This document shows, piece after piece, positions 1-8,470 of a stretch of 14,782 nt of DNA (its first letter is position 1; every line of letters starts with the position of its first letter). The stretch comes from Akkermansia muciniphila (GTDB lineage Bacteria; Verrucomicrobiota; Verrucomicrobiia; Verrucomicrobiales; Akkermansiaceae), in NCBI GenBank assembly GCA_004557455.1, contig SFDX01000043.1, positions 1-14,782 on the forward strand. Reading direction: 5' to 3'. A program made the translations under genes and the position numbers. The notes under the pieces were generated by a model, which made no database searches, had not been told where the DNA came from, and saw only the letters and a list, made by a program, of their open reading frames with translations.

Positions 1-684
1 ATATTCTACGTCTGAATAATCTCGGGGATGAAGTTAATACATTGTCAATCCATAGCAGATGACAATGTAATATAGTGTGTTTTTTCGGGAATGTTGCTCC
101 GCGTTCCTTCTTTCAGTCGACCTTCATACATTTCAGTATTTTTTTGCTCTGTTGCTATATGTTCTGAGATGCAAGTGGTTGCCCACGCCGGATTCGGTCC
201 TTCCCGCCGGTGTTGTTTGCTTGGCGGTACTATGGCCACTGCTGACTCCCTACTGACAGATTACTCCGCAGCGCTTTCACGCTTAAGTAGGGTCTCACCG
301 AATATGTATATGCTACTTTCACCCCGCGCCGTCTGCATCTACCTTATGGATTCTTGATGATGTATCGGATTTCGGCACTTACGGCAATCTCATCCATCCA
401 TCCGGCCTTATATGCAGTTTTTGTTCGTGCAGTCGGGGCTTCCCCTCGAACTTCCTCTCCCACGAGTTGTTACCTTCCCGCAGTTGCTTCGTGCCCGCCC
501 CACGGGCACTCACCCTTGCAGGGCAAACCCTGATGGGTTTGGCTAATCAGCCTTACAGCCGTCGACTGCTTTGTTCTCTAGGTTTGGGTTTCCGCATCAT
601 CACGGTACCTTGTGGACTTTCACCACAGTCCGCGCCTCGCGGGTACAGAAAAACCGGGACGTTTCCCAACGTCCCGGCACTCAC
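1..684 (-). mobile_element. Group II intron, 5' ribozyme portion (runs off left edge)
   Basis: Read on the minus strand, the segment starts with GTGAG at 684, a form of the group II 5' consensus GUGYG. A GC-rich hairpin (GGGACG...CGTCCC) follows. Then come words typical of bacterial group II intron domain I, such as GTGGTGAAAGTCCAC and a GGGAAGGTAACAACTCGTGGGA-like stretch. Near 238-300 there is a GAGACCCTACTTAAGCG...GGGAGTCAGCAG...CATAGTACC block of the kind that precedes intron-encoded reverse transcriptases. The reverse transcriptase, domains V-VI and the 3' end would lie left of position 1 and are not visible. It has the same orientation as the upstream peptidase gene and lies downstream of its terminator region. 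The identification rests on remembered consensus words; folding was not computed and the exact 5' boundary is inferred from GTGAG alone. Confidence 0.72.
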
Positions 685-704
685 CAATCAACTCTAATTA
701 CATG

Positions 705-777
705 AAAAACTACCTTCTCAGAAGGACCCGGCTTATCGAGTAAGCCCACGGTCCTTACATAGGTAAGACACCGTGGG
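705..777 (-). terminator. Hairpins downstream of the M16 peptidase gene
   Basis: Two hairpins follow the peptidase stop codon on the minus strand. The larger (745-777) pairs CCCACGGT with ACCGTGGG and, inside that, CTTAC with GTAAG around a short loop. The smaller (713-725) is CCTTC-TCA-GAAGG, followed on the minus strand by a five-T run (complement of 705-709). The second, with its T-run, resembles a rho-independent terminator, and the first would strengthen it. The group II intron begins about 20 bp further on. Which hairpin terminates transcription is not known. Confidence 0.6.
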
Positions 778-804
778 CCGCTCTTTGTTCAAATTTTCTC
801 CGGG

Positions 805-3648
805 TTATTTTGTGCCGGCGGGTGCGACCAGGAGGCGGTTGACCCGGCGGGTCTCGGGGCTGAAGAGCTCGCGGGCGAGTTGTTGAACCTCCGCCAGGGT
901 GATGGTGTGGGCATCGGGCACCCAGTCAAAGGCGGCGTCTAGGGAGCCGGGTTCGTTCTGGAGGTAGCGGAGGGAGGAAGCCCAGTAGCCGGCATCCTGC
1001 GAGGCCTTGTTTGCCTGCGCGATGTAGGGCTTGAGGGCCAGCTCCAGCTCCTCCTGAGAGATGTTGCCCGTGCCCAGCTCATCGACCACGGTGGTGAAGG
1101 CCCGGGAGACGACATCAGTGTTCGCGACCACGCCGGGGCTGTAGAGCACGAGGGTGGCGGCATCCGTGAACTCGGAGCGCGGCTCGTACTCCGCCATGGG
1201 GGCGTAGCCTTCCCCCAGGGTGGCGCGGATGGTGTTGAAGAGGCGGCTCTGCGCGATGGAGGTCAGCACCTGCAGGCGGCGGTTGCGGTGGCGGTCGGTG
1301 CCGTTGCCCGCGTAGAAGATATGCGCCACGATGGTTCTGTCCAGCGCGGAGTGGTAATTCACCACGGCGGAGCGGCCCCAGGGGCCGAACTGCACGGTGC
1401 GTTCCTCCGGCGTGGTGGGGGTGAAGGCGGGCTTGCGCTGCGGCATGGTGCCGAAGGTGCGCAGCACGATGTCGATGGCGGTTTTAAGCTCGAAATCGCC
1501 CACCAGCGACACCTCCACCGCGCCGTCCCTGAGGTAGGGCTCCATGGCCTGCTGCACATCCGCCACCCGCAGCACGGCGACATCGTGCATACCGGGCATG
1601 ACAAAGCGCGGGTCGTTGCCGAAGAGGAAGGACTTGCGCGCATCGCTGAAGCAGGCCTCCGGCGTGGTGCGCATCTTGTTGATGATGGCGGGCATCTTGC
1701 GGCCCACCAGCATGGCCCCGTCCTTGGCGTACCCGGGGTGGAGGATGGCGGCGGTGAGCAGGCGGCACTGCAGCTCCAGATCCTGCTTGCCCGTGAAGGC
1801 GGTGAAGTTGAAGTGGCGGGTGTCCGGCTTAAAGTCCATGCCCACATCATGCCCGGCCAGAATGGTCCCCAGCTCCTCCCGGCTGTGTGCCTGCAGGCCG
1901 CCGTTCTGCATGACGGATTGGGTGACCATGGCGAGCCCGGGCTTGCTCATCAGGCGCAGGTTGCCGCCGTCTACCGCCGCGTTTACGCAAATGTTACCGT
2001 GTGCGCGCGAAACGGGCTTGAGGTTCACGCGCACTCCGTTGGAGAGCACCAGGCAGGTGACATCGTAGCTCTGCAGGTAGGAGCGCTGCGTGACGGTCGC
2101 GACGGGGCCCTCCGGTTCCGTGTAGGCAAAGGGCCGCACCGCTTCCTCGGCGTTCGGTTTCACCTCCGTTTGGGCGGATTGGGTAAAGACGCCGCGCAGT
2201 TCCTCCCCCGTCAGCACCTCCGGCAGCTTGCCCATCACCGTTATTTTGAGCCGCTGCGGGTCGTAGATGGCCGCGAGGGCCTGCCGCACCGCATCCGGGT
2301 TCGCCTGCACCCGGCGGCGCGCTTCCTCGAAGAGCCGGCGCGACTCGTGCGGGTCATTGAACACCACCTGCCGGTCCAGGCTGCGCATGATGCGCTCGGC
2401 CATGTTATCCGCGGAGATGCCCGGCCAGGTCTCTTCCGCCGTGCGGTGCATTTTGTCAAAGGTGTTCAGCGTGGTGGTGATCTCGGAGGGAAGGAAGCCG
2501 AACTGTACCGCCTTGCGCAGCTCCTGCTCGATGGTGCGCATCGCCTCCGGCCAGCGGGTCGGCATGGTGGAGAGCGAGACGCTGAAGCCGTACACGGTGT
2601 TGAACATCGGCTTGTAGGCGGCCTCGCCCAGCGCAAAGCAGCTCATCGGTTGTTTGGCAATCTTGCCCAGTCGGCCGTTCAGGATGGTGAGGGCCATATC
2701 GCGGATGAGCCCCTGCACCCGCTCCTCCGCATTGTCCGGCTGCGTGGGGTAGGGGGCCGTGCAGGTGAGCACCAGGCTCGTGTTTGCCATCTCCGGGTTC
2801 GGGATGATGAGCTCGCTGGGGCCGTAGTTGTTGACCGTGCCGATGGACGGGGCCTGCGGCGCGGGGCGGTCTTCCATGTCGCCGAAGTGCTCCTCGATCC
2901 ACTGCCGACCCTGCGCGGGGTCCATGTCACCCGTGAGGACCACGGTGATGTTACGCGGTACGTAGTGGGTTCGGTAGTACTCCTGCACGGATTCGATGGA
3001 AATGTTGCGGATGACCTCTTCCGTGCCGATGGGCATGCTCTGCGCCAGGCAGGTGCCCTCCGTCATCTGGCCCAGGTGCGCCAAGGTAGCGCGGTAGGTC
3101 GCGGAGTCCCGCTGTTTCATCTCGCTGATGATGATGCCGCGCTCGTGCTCCAGGGCCTCGGGGGTCAGGGTGGCTCCGTCCGCGAAGTCGCGCAGGATGG
3201 TCATGGCGCTGCCGACGGTCTGCGGGTTCATGGAGGGCAGGGCGAGCTGGAAGCTGGTGTGGCGGAGCGAGGTGAACGCATTGGCATCTCCCCCGAAGCC
3301 GAGGCCGAGCCGCTGCATGGCGGGGATGAGCTCGCCGCGCTTGTAGTGCCGGCTGCCGTTAAAGACCAGGTGTTCCAGCAGGTGCGTCACCCCCGCGAGC
3401 TCGCGGGGTTCATCGAGCGAGCCGACGTTGATGAACATGCGCAGGCTGCCTCGGTCCTTGGGTTCCTCCGTGCGGCGGATGATGTAGCGCAGGCCGTTCG
3501 GCAGGGTGCCGGTGTGCAGCAGGGGGTCTTGGCGCAGGGGCGCGAGTGCACTCTGCTGCTGCGGGGCGGGCGGTGCGGCGTCTTGGGCATGCAGCAGCGC
3601 AGGCACCATGGCGGCCGGGAGGAGGAGACTGAGGACGGCGTATTTCAT
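805..3648 (-). CDS. M16 family zinc metallopeptidase (PqqL/pitrilysin-like), secreted
   Basis: The 947-residue protein is a two-lobed M16 (inverzincin) peptidase. An N-terminal signal peptide with hydrophobic core AVLSLLLPAAMVPALL and a likely cut after LLHA near residue 21 indicates export to the periplasm. The inverted zinc motif HLLEH is at residues 89-93 (H89 and H93 ligands, E92 catalytic base). The third ligand is E169 in the HERGIIISE segment, 76 residues after H93, the spacing expected for the family. The second half carries the IRATLGEGYAP segment, which matches the Arg/Tyr substrate-binding region of the non-catalytic lobe. About 950 residues is normal for fused two-lobe members. 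The ATG at 3648 is chosen because it gives the complete signal peptide directly; no clear Shine-Dalgarno precedes it. It lies 55 bp after the L,D-transpeptidase gene on the same strand and may be co-transcribed. Substrate unknown. Confidence 0.94.
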   Translation of the reverse strand: MKYAVLSLLLPAAMVPALLHAQDAAPPAPQQQSALAPLRQDPLLHTGTLPNGLRYIIRRTEEPKDRGSLRMFINVGSLDEPRELAGVTHLLEHLVFNGSRHYKRGELIPAMQRLGLGFGGDANAFTSLRHTSFQLALPSMNPQTVGSAMTILRDFADGATLTPEALEHERGIIISEMKQRDSATYRATLAHLGQMTEGTCLAQSMPIGTEEVIRNISIESVQEYYRTHYVPRNITVVLTGDMDPAQGRQWIEEHFGDMEDRPAPQAPSIGTVNNYGPSELIIPNPEMANTSLVLTCTAPYPTQPDNAEERVQGLIRDMALTILNGRLGKIAKQPMSCFALGEAAYKPMFNTVYGFSVSLSTMPTRWPEAMRTIEQELRKAVQFGFLPSEITTTLNTFDKMHRTAEETWPGISADNMAERIMRSLDRQVVFNDPHESRRLFEEARRRVQANPDAVRQALAAIYDPQRLKITVMGKLPEVLTGEELRGVFTQSAQTEVKPNAEEAVRPFAYTEPEGPVATVTQRSYLQSYDVTCLVLSNGVRVNLKPVSRAHGNICVNAAVDGGNLRLMSKPGLAMVTQSVMQNGGLQAHSREELGTILAGHDVGMDFKPDTRHFNFTAFTGKQDLELQCRLLTAAILHPGYAKDGAMLVGRKMPAIINKMRTTPEACFSDARKSFLFGNDPRFVMPGMHDVAVLRVADVQQAMEPYLRDGAVEVSLVGDFELKTAIDIVLRTFGTMPQRKPAFTPTTPEERTVQFGPWGRSAVVNYHSALDRTIVAHIFYAGNGTDRHRNRRLQVLTSIAQSRLFNTIRATLGEGYAPMAEYEPRSEFTDAATLVLYSPGVVANTDVVSRAFTTVVDELGTGNISQEELELALKPYIAQANKASQDAGYWASSLRYLQNEPGSLDAAFDWVPDAHTITLAEVQQLARELFSPETRRVNRLLVAPAGTK

Positions 3649-3703
3649 TTGCCCATAATATACGCGCCGCTGCGGGCCGGTCTTTCACCGGATTGCGCGC
3701 GCC

Positions 3704-4291
3704 TCAGCGTACAATGACCGTGGTGCCGATGGGGGTGTTCTCGAAAAATACCTTCGCCATCTCCGCCGGCAGCCGTATGCAGCCGTGGCTCTCCGGCGCG
3801 CCGGTTACATCCCCCTCGTGCATCCAGATGCCCCAAGTGGTGAGCTGCATGGCGTGGTTCATGGGCGCGCCCCGGTAGATGCCGCCCGGGGGGATGCTGC
3901 CCCCGTTCTTCTGTGAGTACGAGGCCACCAGCACATTGCCGTCCCGGTCCACAATGCTGCCGTAGGTGGAGGAGACGTGGTCGGCGTCCTTCTCCAGCAC
4001 CTTGTATGTCCCCTTGGGCGTGGAGCGTCCCGCGGTGCCCGTGGAGCAGGTGGAAAAGCCTACCTGCGTCTCCCCGATGAAGTAGTCAACCTGCTGACGG
4101 TGCGTGTCCACCACAATGCAGCGAGGCCCGGTGCAGCTCGCTGCCGCCGCCGCATCCCAGTAACCCTGGTTCACGAATTGTTGGGGCGTGTACTCCCCCG
4201 TCTCGCGGGAAAATGCATAGCCCCGTATCTCCCCGCAAGAGCTGAGGAGCAGGACGGTACAGGCCGCGAAGATGGTGCTGTAGGCGTTCAT
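3704..4291 (-). CDS. L,D-transpeptidase (YkuD domain) lipoprotein
   Basis: This is a small envelope enzyme of the L,D-transpeptidase family, which cross-links peptidoglycan or attaches proteins to it through a catalytic cysteine. The chosen start gives 195 residues. The N-terminus has a hydrophobic stretch ending in the lipobox LLLSSC, so it is probably a lipoprotein with the acylated Cys at residue 19. The YkuD core shows STPKGTY, then the signature MHEG followed by SHGCIRLP, with catalytic Cys at residue 171 and the conserved His of MHEG at residue 158. The open frame extends upstream to a TTG at 4339, but that start would put basic and polar residues before the signal sequence, and the TTG lies within a TTGACA word, so the ATG at 4291 is preferred; the ATG two codons earlier (4297) is also possible. 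It is divergent from ilvA across about 290 bp and upstream of the peptidase gene on the same strand. Confidence 0.9.
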   Translation of the reverse strand: MNAYSTIFAACTVLLLSSCGEIRGYAFSRETGEYTPQQFVNQGYWDAAAAASCTGPRCIVVDTHRQQVDYFIGETQVGFSTCSTGTAGRSTPKGTYKVLEKDADHVSSTYGSIVDRDGNVLVASYSQKNGGSIPPGGIYRGAPMNHAMQLTTWGIWMHEGDVTGAPESHGCIRLPAEMAKVFFENTPIGTTVIVR

Positions 4292-4533
4292 ACACATGCG
4301 CGCGACCCCGAGCATGCACCGAATTCCCCGCAATGTCAAGAAAATAATGCCGCCGCTTCACTAAAAAGTAGACTCCCAACTCCTCCGGGTCCCTCGGACG
4401 TTCGCGCTTCCTTCCCCGGTCTCGGGATGCCACCTGCGGGCGCACACCCCGGGCCCGCATGGAAAACGGGGCACCCATAGGCTGCGCGCGGCGAAAAAGG
4501 GGCAGCGCGAGGGGGGGCGGGCGCAATCTGCGC

Positions 4534-4561
4534 TTGCAATCTGTCGGCAGAGCGGTATAAT
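4534..4561 (+). promoter_or_regulatory. Sigma-70-type promoter of ilvA-maf
   Basis: TTGCAA (4534-4539) and a perfect TATAAT (4556-4561) are separated by 16 bp. The predicted transcription start near 4568 leaves a 5' leader of only about 12 nt before the ilvA ATG, with no Shine-Dalgarno sequence. It lies in the divergent gap between the L,D-transpeptidase and ilvA. Confidence 0.7.
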
Positions 4562-4580
4562 AGCCGCGAGCAGTACCGAT

Positions 4581-6146
4581 ATGATGAACATCAGGGAACA
4601 ACTTTTCGAGGAGATTCTGCAGGCCCGTCAGCGGGTGTATGCCGTGGGGGAGCCCACGCCGCTGCAGGAGGTGACCCTGCCCGGGGTGGAGGCGACCATC
4701 TTTGCCAAGCGAGAGGATATGGGGCCGATTAAGGCCTACAAGTGGCGCGGCGCCTTCAACTGCATGAGCAAGTTGGCGCCGGAGGAGCGTGCCCGCGGGG
4801 TGGTGGCGGCCAGTGCCGGCAACCATGGGCAGGGCGTGGCCCTGGCGGCGGCTCGGTTGGGCTGCAAGGCTTACGTGTTCATGCCCCGCTCCACGCCGCA
4901 CGTCAAGCAGCGCGCGGTGCGCATGCACGGCGGCGACCACGTGGAGATCGTGCTCTCCGGGGACTCCTATGATGCGGCCTCTGCGGCGGCCCACCGTTTT
5001 GCGGATGAGAAGGGGCTGACCTTTGTGCACCCCTACGATGACTTGGCCACGATGGGCGGGCAGGGGACCCTGGCGGATGAGGTGGTGATGAGCGGCAAGG
5101 GGCCCTTCGACCGCGTGTACCTGCAGATCGGCGGCGGTGGCTTGGCTTCCGCCTGCGCCTGCTGGTTCAAGCGCTTTTGGCCGGGCTGCAAGTGCATCGG
5201 CGTCGAGGGTGTGGCCCAGGCTTCCATGAAACTGGCGGTGGAGACCGGCGAGCGCGGCGTGCTGCCCTATGTGGATGTCTTCTGCGACGGTACGGCGGTG
5301 AAGCAGGCCGGCGAGAACACCTTCCTGCTCTGCCGCGAGCTGATCGACGGTTTTGTGACGGTAACGAATAACGAAGTCTGCCGCGCCATCCGCAGCCTGT
5401 GGAACTCCCTGCGCGTGGTGCCGGAGCCTTCCGGGGCCATGGGGCTGGCGGCTCTCATCAAGGATTGGGAGGCCGGTGCCATCCGCCCCGGGGAGCGCTG
5501 CCTCGTCATCCTCTCCGGTGCTAACATGGATTTCTCCCAACTGGGTGTGGTGGCCGCACGGGCCGGTTTCACTCAGCCGGAGCGCAAGCTGCGCTACCTG
5601 CGCATCCCGATGCAGACCCGCCGCGGGCTCATCATCAAATATATGGACCAGATACCCGAGGGGGTACAGCTGGTGGATGTGCAGTACGGTCGCCTGCAGG
5701 GGGAGATGCAGCACCCTGTTTTCGGCGTGTTGGGCACGGAGGAGGAGTTCGCGGAGATTGATAAACGCCTGGCGGCCAAGGGGCTGGCGGCGGAGGATGT
5801 GTCCGATGCCGACGATGTGCGCTTCCGCATGATTTCTTACGACCGCGAGCACCTCAGCCACCCCGTCTTCTTCGTCATCGAGTTCCCGGAGCGCCCCGGT
5901 GCTTTCCGCGAGTTTATGAGCGCCATGGGAACCTACGCCAACCTTTGCTACTTTAACTACCAGTACTCCGGTGAGCGTGTGGGCCGCGCCTTGGTGGGGC
6001 TGGAGTTCGAGTCGCGTGAGGATCGCGAGGCCTGCCGCGCGCTGGCGCAGTCCCTCACGGGAACAACGATTCAGGGTATTCACGAGCTGTCCGACACCGT
6101 GCGCCGCCGCGTGTTGGATGCTATGTCCCCCCGCCCGCAGGCATGA
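4581..6146 (+). CDS. ilvA: Threonine ammonia-lyase, biosynthetic (threonine dehydratase)
   Basis: This PLP enzyme deaminates L-threonine to 2-oxobutanoate, the committed step of isoleucine synthesis, in the cytoplasm. The fold-type II catalytic domain (residues ~1-330) shows KREDMGPIKAYKWRGA with the PLP lysine at K54, the substrate loop SAGNHGQG (79-86) and the phosphate-binding glycine loop GGGGLAS (184-190). The C-terminal ~170 residues hold the regulatory ACT-like region; the second subdomain is visible as FFVIEFPERPGAF followed by YFNYQYSG. Presence of this region and a length of 521 (E. coli IlvA has 514) separate it from the short catabolic TdcB type and suggest isoleucine feedback control. 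The first of two adjacent ATGs, just after a strong promoter, is taken as the start. Its stop overlaps the maf start by 4 bp (ATGA), so the two are probably translationally coupled. Confidence 0.96.
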   Translation: MMNIREQLFEEILQARQRVYAVGEPTPLQEVTLPGVEATIFAKREDMGPIKAYKWRGAFNCMSKLAPEERARGVVAASAGNHGQGVALAAARLGCKAYVFMPRSTPHVKQRAVRMHGGDHVEIVLSGDSYDAASAAAHRFADEKGLTFVHPYDDLATMGGQGTLADEVVMSGKGPFDRVYLQIGGGGLASACACWFKRFWPGCKCIGVEGVAQASMKLAVETGERGVLPYVDVFCDGTAVKQAGENTFLLCRELIDGFVTVTNNEVCRAIRSLWNSLRVVPEPSGAMGLAALIKDWEAGAIRPGERCLVILSGANMDFSQLGVVAARAGFTQPERKLRYLRIPMQTRRGLIIKYMDQIPEGVQLVDVQYGRLQGEMQHPVFGVLGTEEEFAEIDKRLAAKGLAAEDVSDADDVRFRMISYDREHLSHPVFFVIEFPERPGAFREFMSAMGTYANLCYFNYQYSGERVGRALVGLEFESREDREACRALAQSLTGTTIQGIHELSDTVRRRVLDAMSPRPQA

Positions 6147-6700
6147 GGATTATTCTGGCATCCCAATCCCCCCGCCGGCGGGATCTGATGGAGCGGGAGG
6201 GTGTCCCTTTCTGCGTGCTGACCAAGGAGACGGAGGAGGTGAGCGACCCGTCTCTGCCGCCGGAGGAGCTCTGCGCGCTGAATGCCGGCGCGAAGGCGGA
6301 GGCCGTGGCTGCGGAGCACCCGGAGGCTGTCGTCATCGGGGCAGATACGCTCGTGTTCATCGATGGGCACCCGCTCGGGAAGCCTGCGGACGAGGCGGAT
6401 GCCAAGCGGATGCTGCGTGAGCTGCAGGGCCGCACCCACTGCGTTTGCACCGCCGTGGCGGTCTGCATGCCCGGCGGGGAACGGCGCGATTTTGCGGAGA
6501 AAAGCTATGTGACCTTCCGCCGCATGGATGACGCCGCCATTGCGGACTACATCCGCCGCGTGCCCGTGCTGGACAAGGCGGGTGCCTACGCCATGCAGGA
6601 GCACAGCGAGCTTATTGTGGAAAAGGTGGAGGGGGACGTGGATAACGTCATCGGCCTGCCCGTGCAGCGCCTCCTGCGGGTCCTGGGCCTGCGCGCATAG
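6143..6700 (+). CDS. maf: Maf-family nucleoside triphosphate pyrophosphatase (YhdE type, dTTP/UTP)
   Basis: This cytoplasmic house-cleaning enzyme hydrolyses non-canonical or excess dTTP/UTP to the monophosphate and pyrophosphate. Family motifs are in order: LASQSPRR (5-12), KAEAV (51-55), IGADTLV with catalytic Asp68, LGKP (78-81), LDKAGAYAMQ (143-152) and GDVDNVIGLP (164-173). The KAGAYAMQ form, with Gln152, is that of the YhdE subfamily rather than the YceF (m7GTP) subfamily. At 185 residues it is full length. It starts inside the ilvA stop codon, so expression should follow ilvA. No strong rho-independent terminator follows the stop immediately; the first terminator-like hairpin is about 300 bp on. 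Confidence 0.95.
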   Translation: MRIILASQSPRRRDLMEREGVPFCVLTKETEEVSDPSLPPEELCALNAGAKAEAVAAEHPEAVVIGADTLVFIDGHPLGKPADEADAKRMLRELQGRTHCVCTAVAVCMPGGERRDFAEKSYVTFRRMDDAAIADYIRRVPVLDKAGAYAMQEHSELIVEKVEGDVDNVIGLPVQRLLRVLGLRA

Positions 6701-6725
6701 AGTGCCTTAAAATCACGCTTTTCCT

Positions 6726-7049
6726 CATAAAATTGGGGGGGGGTAGGAGCTTGCCTGTAAAATCTGAGCAACTTCGCATGCCGTCTGTGTCGTCCGACCG
6801 ATGGGCGTTGTCTGAATTGAACAACCGCGCCGGGGTAGGATGCGGGGCTGATGGGGCGGGGTGCTGAAATCCTGCGCATTTTTTGCTTGCGGGCGGGCGG
6901 GGCGTGTGCTGAATCGGTGGGTCGCCTTGATTCTTCCTTTTCTCATAAAATTGTCATAATCTCCAAAAGATTTTTTTCGCAAAAATACCCCCCTAAAAGG
7001 AAACTGTGTTTCCCTTATTTTTCAAGGCTTTTTGCTTGCATGCCGTCTG
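6726..7049 (+). repeat. Two short direct repeats in the junction
   Basis: TCATAAAATTG occurs at about 6726 and again at about 6945. GCATGCCGTCTG occurs at about 6777 and again at about 7038. The two words keep the same order in both places but with different spacing. This could be an old partial duplication or the trace of an insertion event. No gene is interrupted. Confidence 0.5.
6999..7022 (+). terminator. Possible rho-independent terminator upstream of the recombinase gene
   Basis: GGAAAC (6999-7004) pairs with GTTTCC (7008-7013) across TGT and is followed by the T-rich tail CTTATTTTT. It could end ilvA-maf transcription, although it is 300 bp past maf. The same segment is also a 15-bp inverted repeat, GGAAA-N5-TTTCC, with the 5-bp centre seen in the islands further right, so a binding site is an alternative. 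Confidence 0.45.
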
Positions 7050-7160
7050 CACGCGTGGTATTATAATGCCGCAAGGGAACGGTGCAAGAAATGCGGCACG
7101 CGGTACAAGCTATCCGCAGACCCTCCGAACCCCTCCGAACCTATACACCCATACTAACAC

Positions 7161-8426
7161 ATGGCAGGCATTTACAAACAGAAAGACTGCAAGTCCTACC
7201 TTGCACTTTGGAAGGATGACGCCGGGCGAAACATCCGCAAGTCCACATTCGTTCCCATCTCTCAACCCGGCAAAAGGGAAGCACAGACCCGCAAAGAGGC
7301 GCAAGCCATCGCAGAAGCCTATGAGGCCGTCTATAAGGGCCGCATTCTCTACACCAAGCAAGCCGAGCTTTTCCGCACCCTTGCCGGGCCCACTTTCGAT
7401 GAACAGCGCGCACTTAACAAGCGGCTGGAAATCCTCCGCGAGCTTGGCAGCGCAGGCGGCACCGCCCGCAAAATGCCCACCATTCGTGAGTTTTTCAACA
7501 CATTCCACCCCGCAGGCGCGCACAGTCGTATAACCACTGTCAAGTCCATTCTTGCCCGCTTTGTCTCATTCCTTGGCAAGGACGCAGACGCCCGCCTTGA
7601 CCGCCTCACCCGCGACCAGTGCCAAGATTTTGTGACTGACCTACTCAAACACGTCCGCAGCACCACCGCCCACCAATACCGGGCCGCCATCTCCGCAGCC
7701 TTAAACACCGCCATCGAGGCCGAACTTCTTGTCCGTAACCCCATGCGCAGCACCAAGATACCGCGCGACATGGTAGAGCCCATCCGCCGGGACGCGCTCA
7801 CCCCTCCGGAAATTGCCCGCTTTCTATCCCTTGCCCCGCAGCGGTGGAAAGATATGGTGTACATATGCCTTTCCACCGGCGGCCAACGCCTAGGGGACTG
7901 CGCTTGCCTAAAGTGGAGCTCCGTAGACCTTGCCGCCGATACCATCACCATTTGCACCCGAAAGACCGGCGCAGAGGTGAAAAGCCCGCTTTTAGAGCCC
8001 TTGCGGAGCCGCCTTGCCGCATTGTGGGAAGAGCGCGAGCCGGGGGAAGAATATGTCTTGCCCTATATGGCCTCCCGGTATATGACGCTTGCCTGTGAGC
8101 TTTCTGTAGAATTCATATCCCTGCTGGAGGCTTGCGGCGTGGCCACCGTTAAGACCGGCGGCACACAGGGCCGCCGCCGTCAAGTACACAATAAGAGCTT
8201 CCACAGCCTCCGGCGCGGCCTTGTCTCTATGTTAAGAGACGGCGGCGCAAGCGCAGACATGAGCCGCGCCATCGTGGGGCACTCCTCCGAAGAGGTGGAG
8301 CGCGCCTATTACCGCGCGACAATGGAGGGCAAGGCCCACCACCTTTCACAGGCCCTGCAAGCCATCACCCGCGCGGCCCTCCCCCCTACAGGCTTGCCCG
8401 AAACATACCCGCCCGCCGGCGCATAA
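7161..8426 (+). CDS. Tyrosine recombinase (phage-type integrase)
   Basis: This 421-residue site-specific recombinase cuts and joins DNA through a tyrosine nucleophile. An N-terminal region (1-100) begins AGIYKQKDCKSYLALW and is followed by a SAM-like core-binding domain (~105-195) and the catalytic domain (~210-400). Catalytic residues are recognisable: Arg243 in TGGQRLGDCACLKW, Lys268 in TRKTG, His348 and Arg351 in FHSLRRG, His374 in VGHSS and Tyr383 nine residues later, so it looks active. The ATG at 7161 has no Shine-Dalgarno. Leucine is often CTT here, whereas CTG dominates in ilvA, which fits recent acquisition. It lies between the core genes and a long repeat region, and no excisionase or phage gene accompanies it. 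It could be an integrase of a mobile element or could act on the repeat cassettes beside it. Confidence 0.93.
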   Translation: MAGIYKQKDCKSYLALWKDDAGRNIRKSTFVPISQPGKREAQTRKEAQAIAEAYEAVYKGRILYTKQAELFRTLAGPTFDEQRALNKRLEILRELGSAGGTARKMPTIREFFNTFHPAGAHSRITTVKSILARFVSFLGKDADARLDRLTRDQCQDFVTDLLKHVRSTTAHQYRAAISAALNTAIEAELLVRNPMRSTKIPRDMVEPIRRDALTPPEIARFLSLAPQRWKDMVYICLSTGGQRLGDCACLKWSSVDLAADTITICTRKTGAEVKSPLLEPLRSRLAALWEEREPGEEYVLPYMASRYMTLACELSVEFISLLEACGVATVKTGGTQGRRRQVHNKSFHSLRRGLVSMLRDGGASADMSRAIVGHSSEEVERAYYRATMEGKAHHLSQALQAITRAALPPTGLPETYPPAGA

Positions 8427-8446
8427 TTCCGGCGCAAGCACCCCAC

Positions 8447-8469
8447 AGGCCGCCGCATGGCGGCCTTTT
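8447..8469 (+). terminator. Rho-independent terminator of the recombinase gene
   Basis: AGGCCGCC (8447-8454) pairs perfectly with GGCGGCCT (8459-8466) around the loop GCAT, followed by TTTT. It lies 20 bp after the recombinase stop codon and separates this gene from the repeat blocks. Confidence 0.85.
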
Positions 8470-8470
8470 C

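Larger units (their letters stand above)
6701..7160. other. Non-coding junction between core genes and recombinase
   Basis: This 460-bp stretch holds no convincing gene. It contains a G9 run (6735-6743), AT-rich tracts, a hairpin with a T-rich tail (6999-7022), a -10-like TATAAT at 7062-7067 and a short inverted repeat, GCCGCA (7068-7073) with TGCGGC (7092-7097), before the recombinase. CCCTCCGAAC occurs twice in tandem at about 7122-7140. The word GCCGCAAGGG, frequent in the repeat blocks further right, already occurs at 7068. It probably contains the left boundary of the acquired region, but no att site can be proved without the other end. Confidence 0.5.

Noticed and set aside
45..239. 64-codon minus-strand frame as the intron-encoded protein
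   Set aside because: It has no reverse-transcriptase motif and ends before the left edge; it is more likely untranslated sequence before the true protein start, or a broken N-terminus.
467..697. 76-codon plus-strand frame over the intron 5' end
   Set aside because: It is antisense to the structured group II intron domain I and has no domain.
1288..3717. Long plus-strand open frame of 809 codons
   Set aside because: It is antisense to the M16 peptidase, which has a signal peptide and all zinc ligands. The plus-strand frame reads as low-complexity G/H/R/A-rich sequence from codon bias.
4086..6083. Minus-strand open frame of 665 codons opposite ilvA
   Set aside because: ilvA is complete with every family motif; the opposite frame has no recognisable domain and overlaps the L,D-transpeptidase gene in another frame.
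6777..7049. ATGCCGTCTG resembling the Neisseria DNA uptake sequence ATGCCGTCTGAA
   Set aside because: Both copies lack the final AA, the neighbouring genes do not suggest Neisseriaceae, and two copies in a local duplication are not the dispersed pattern of uptake sequences.
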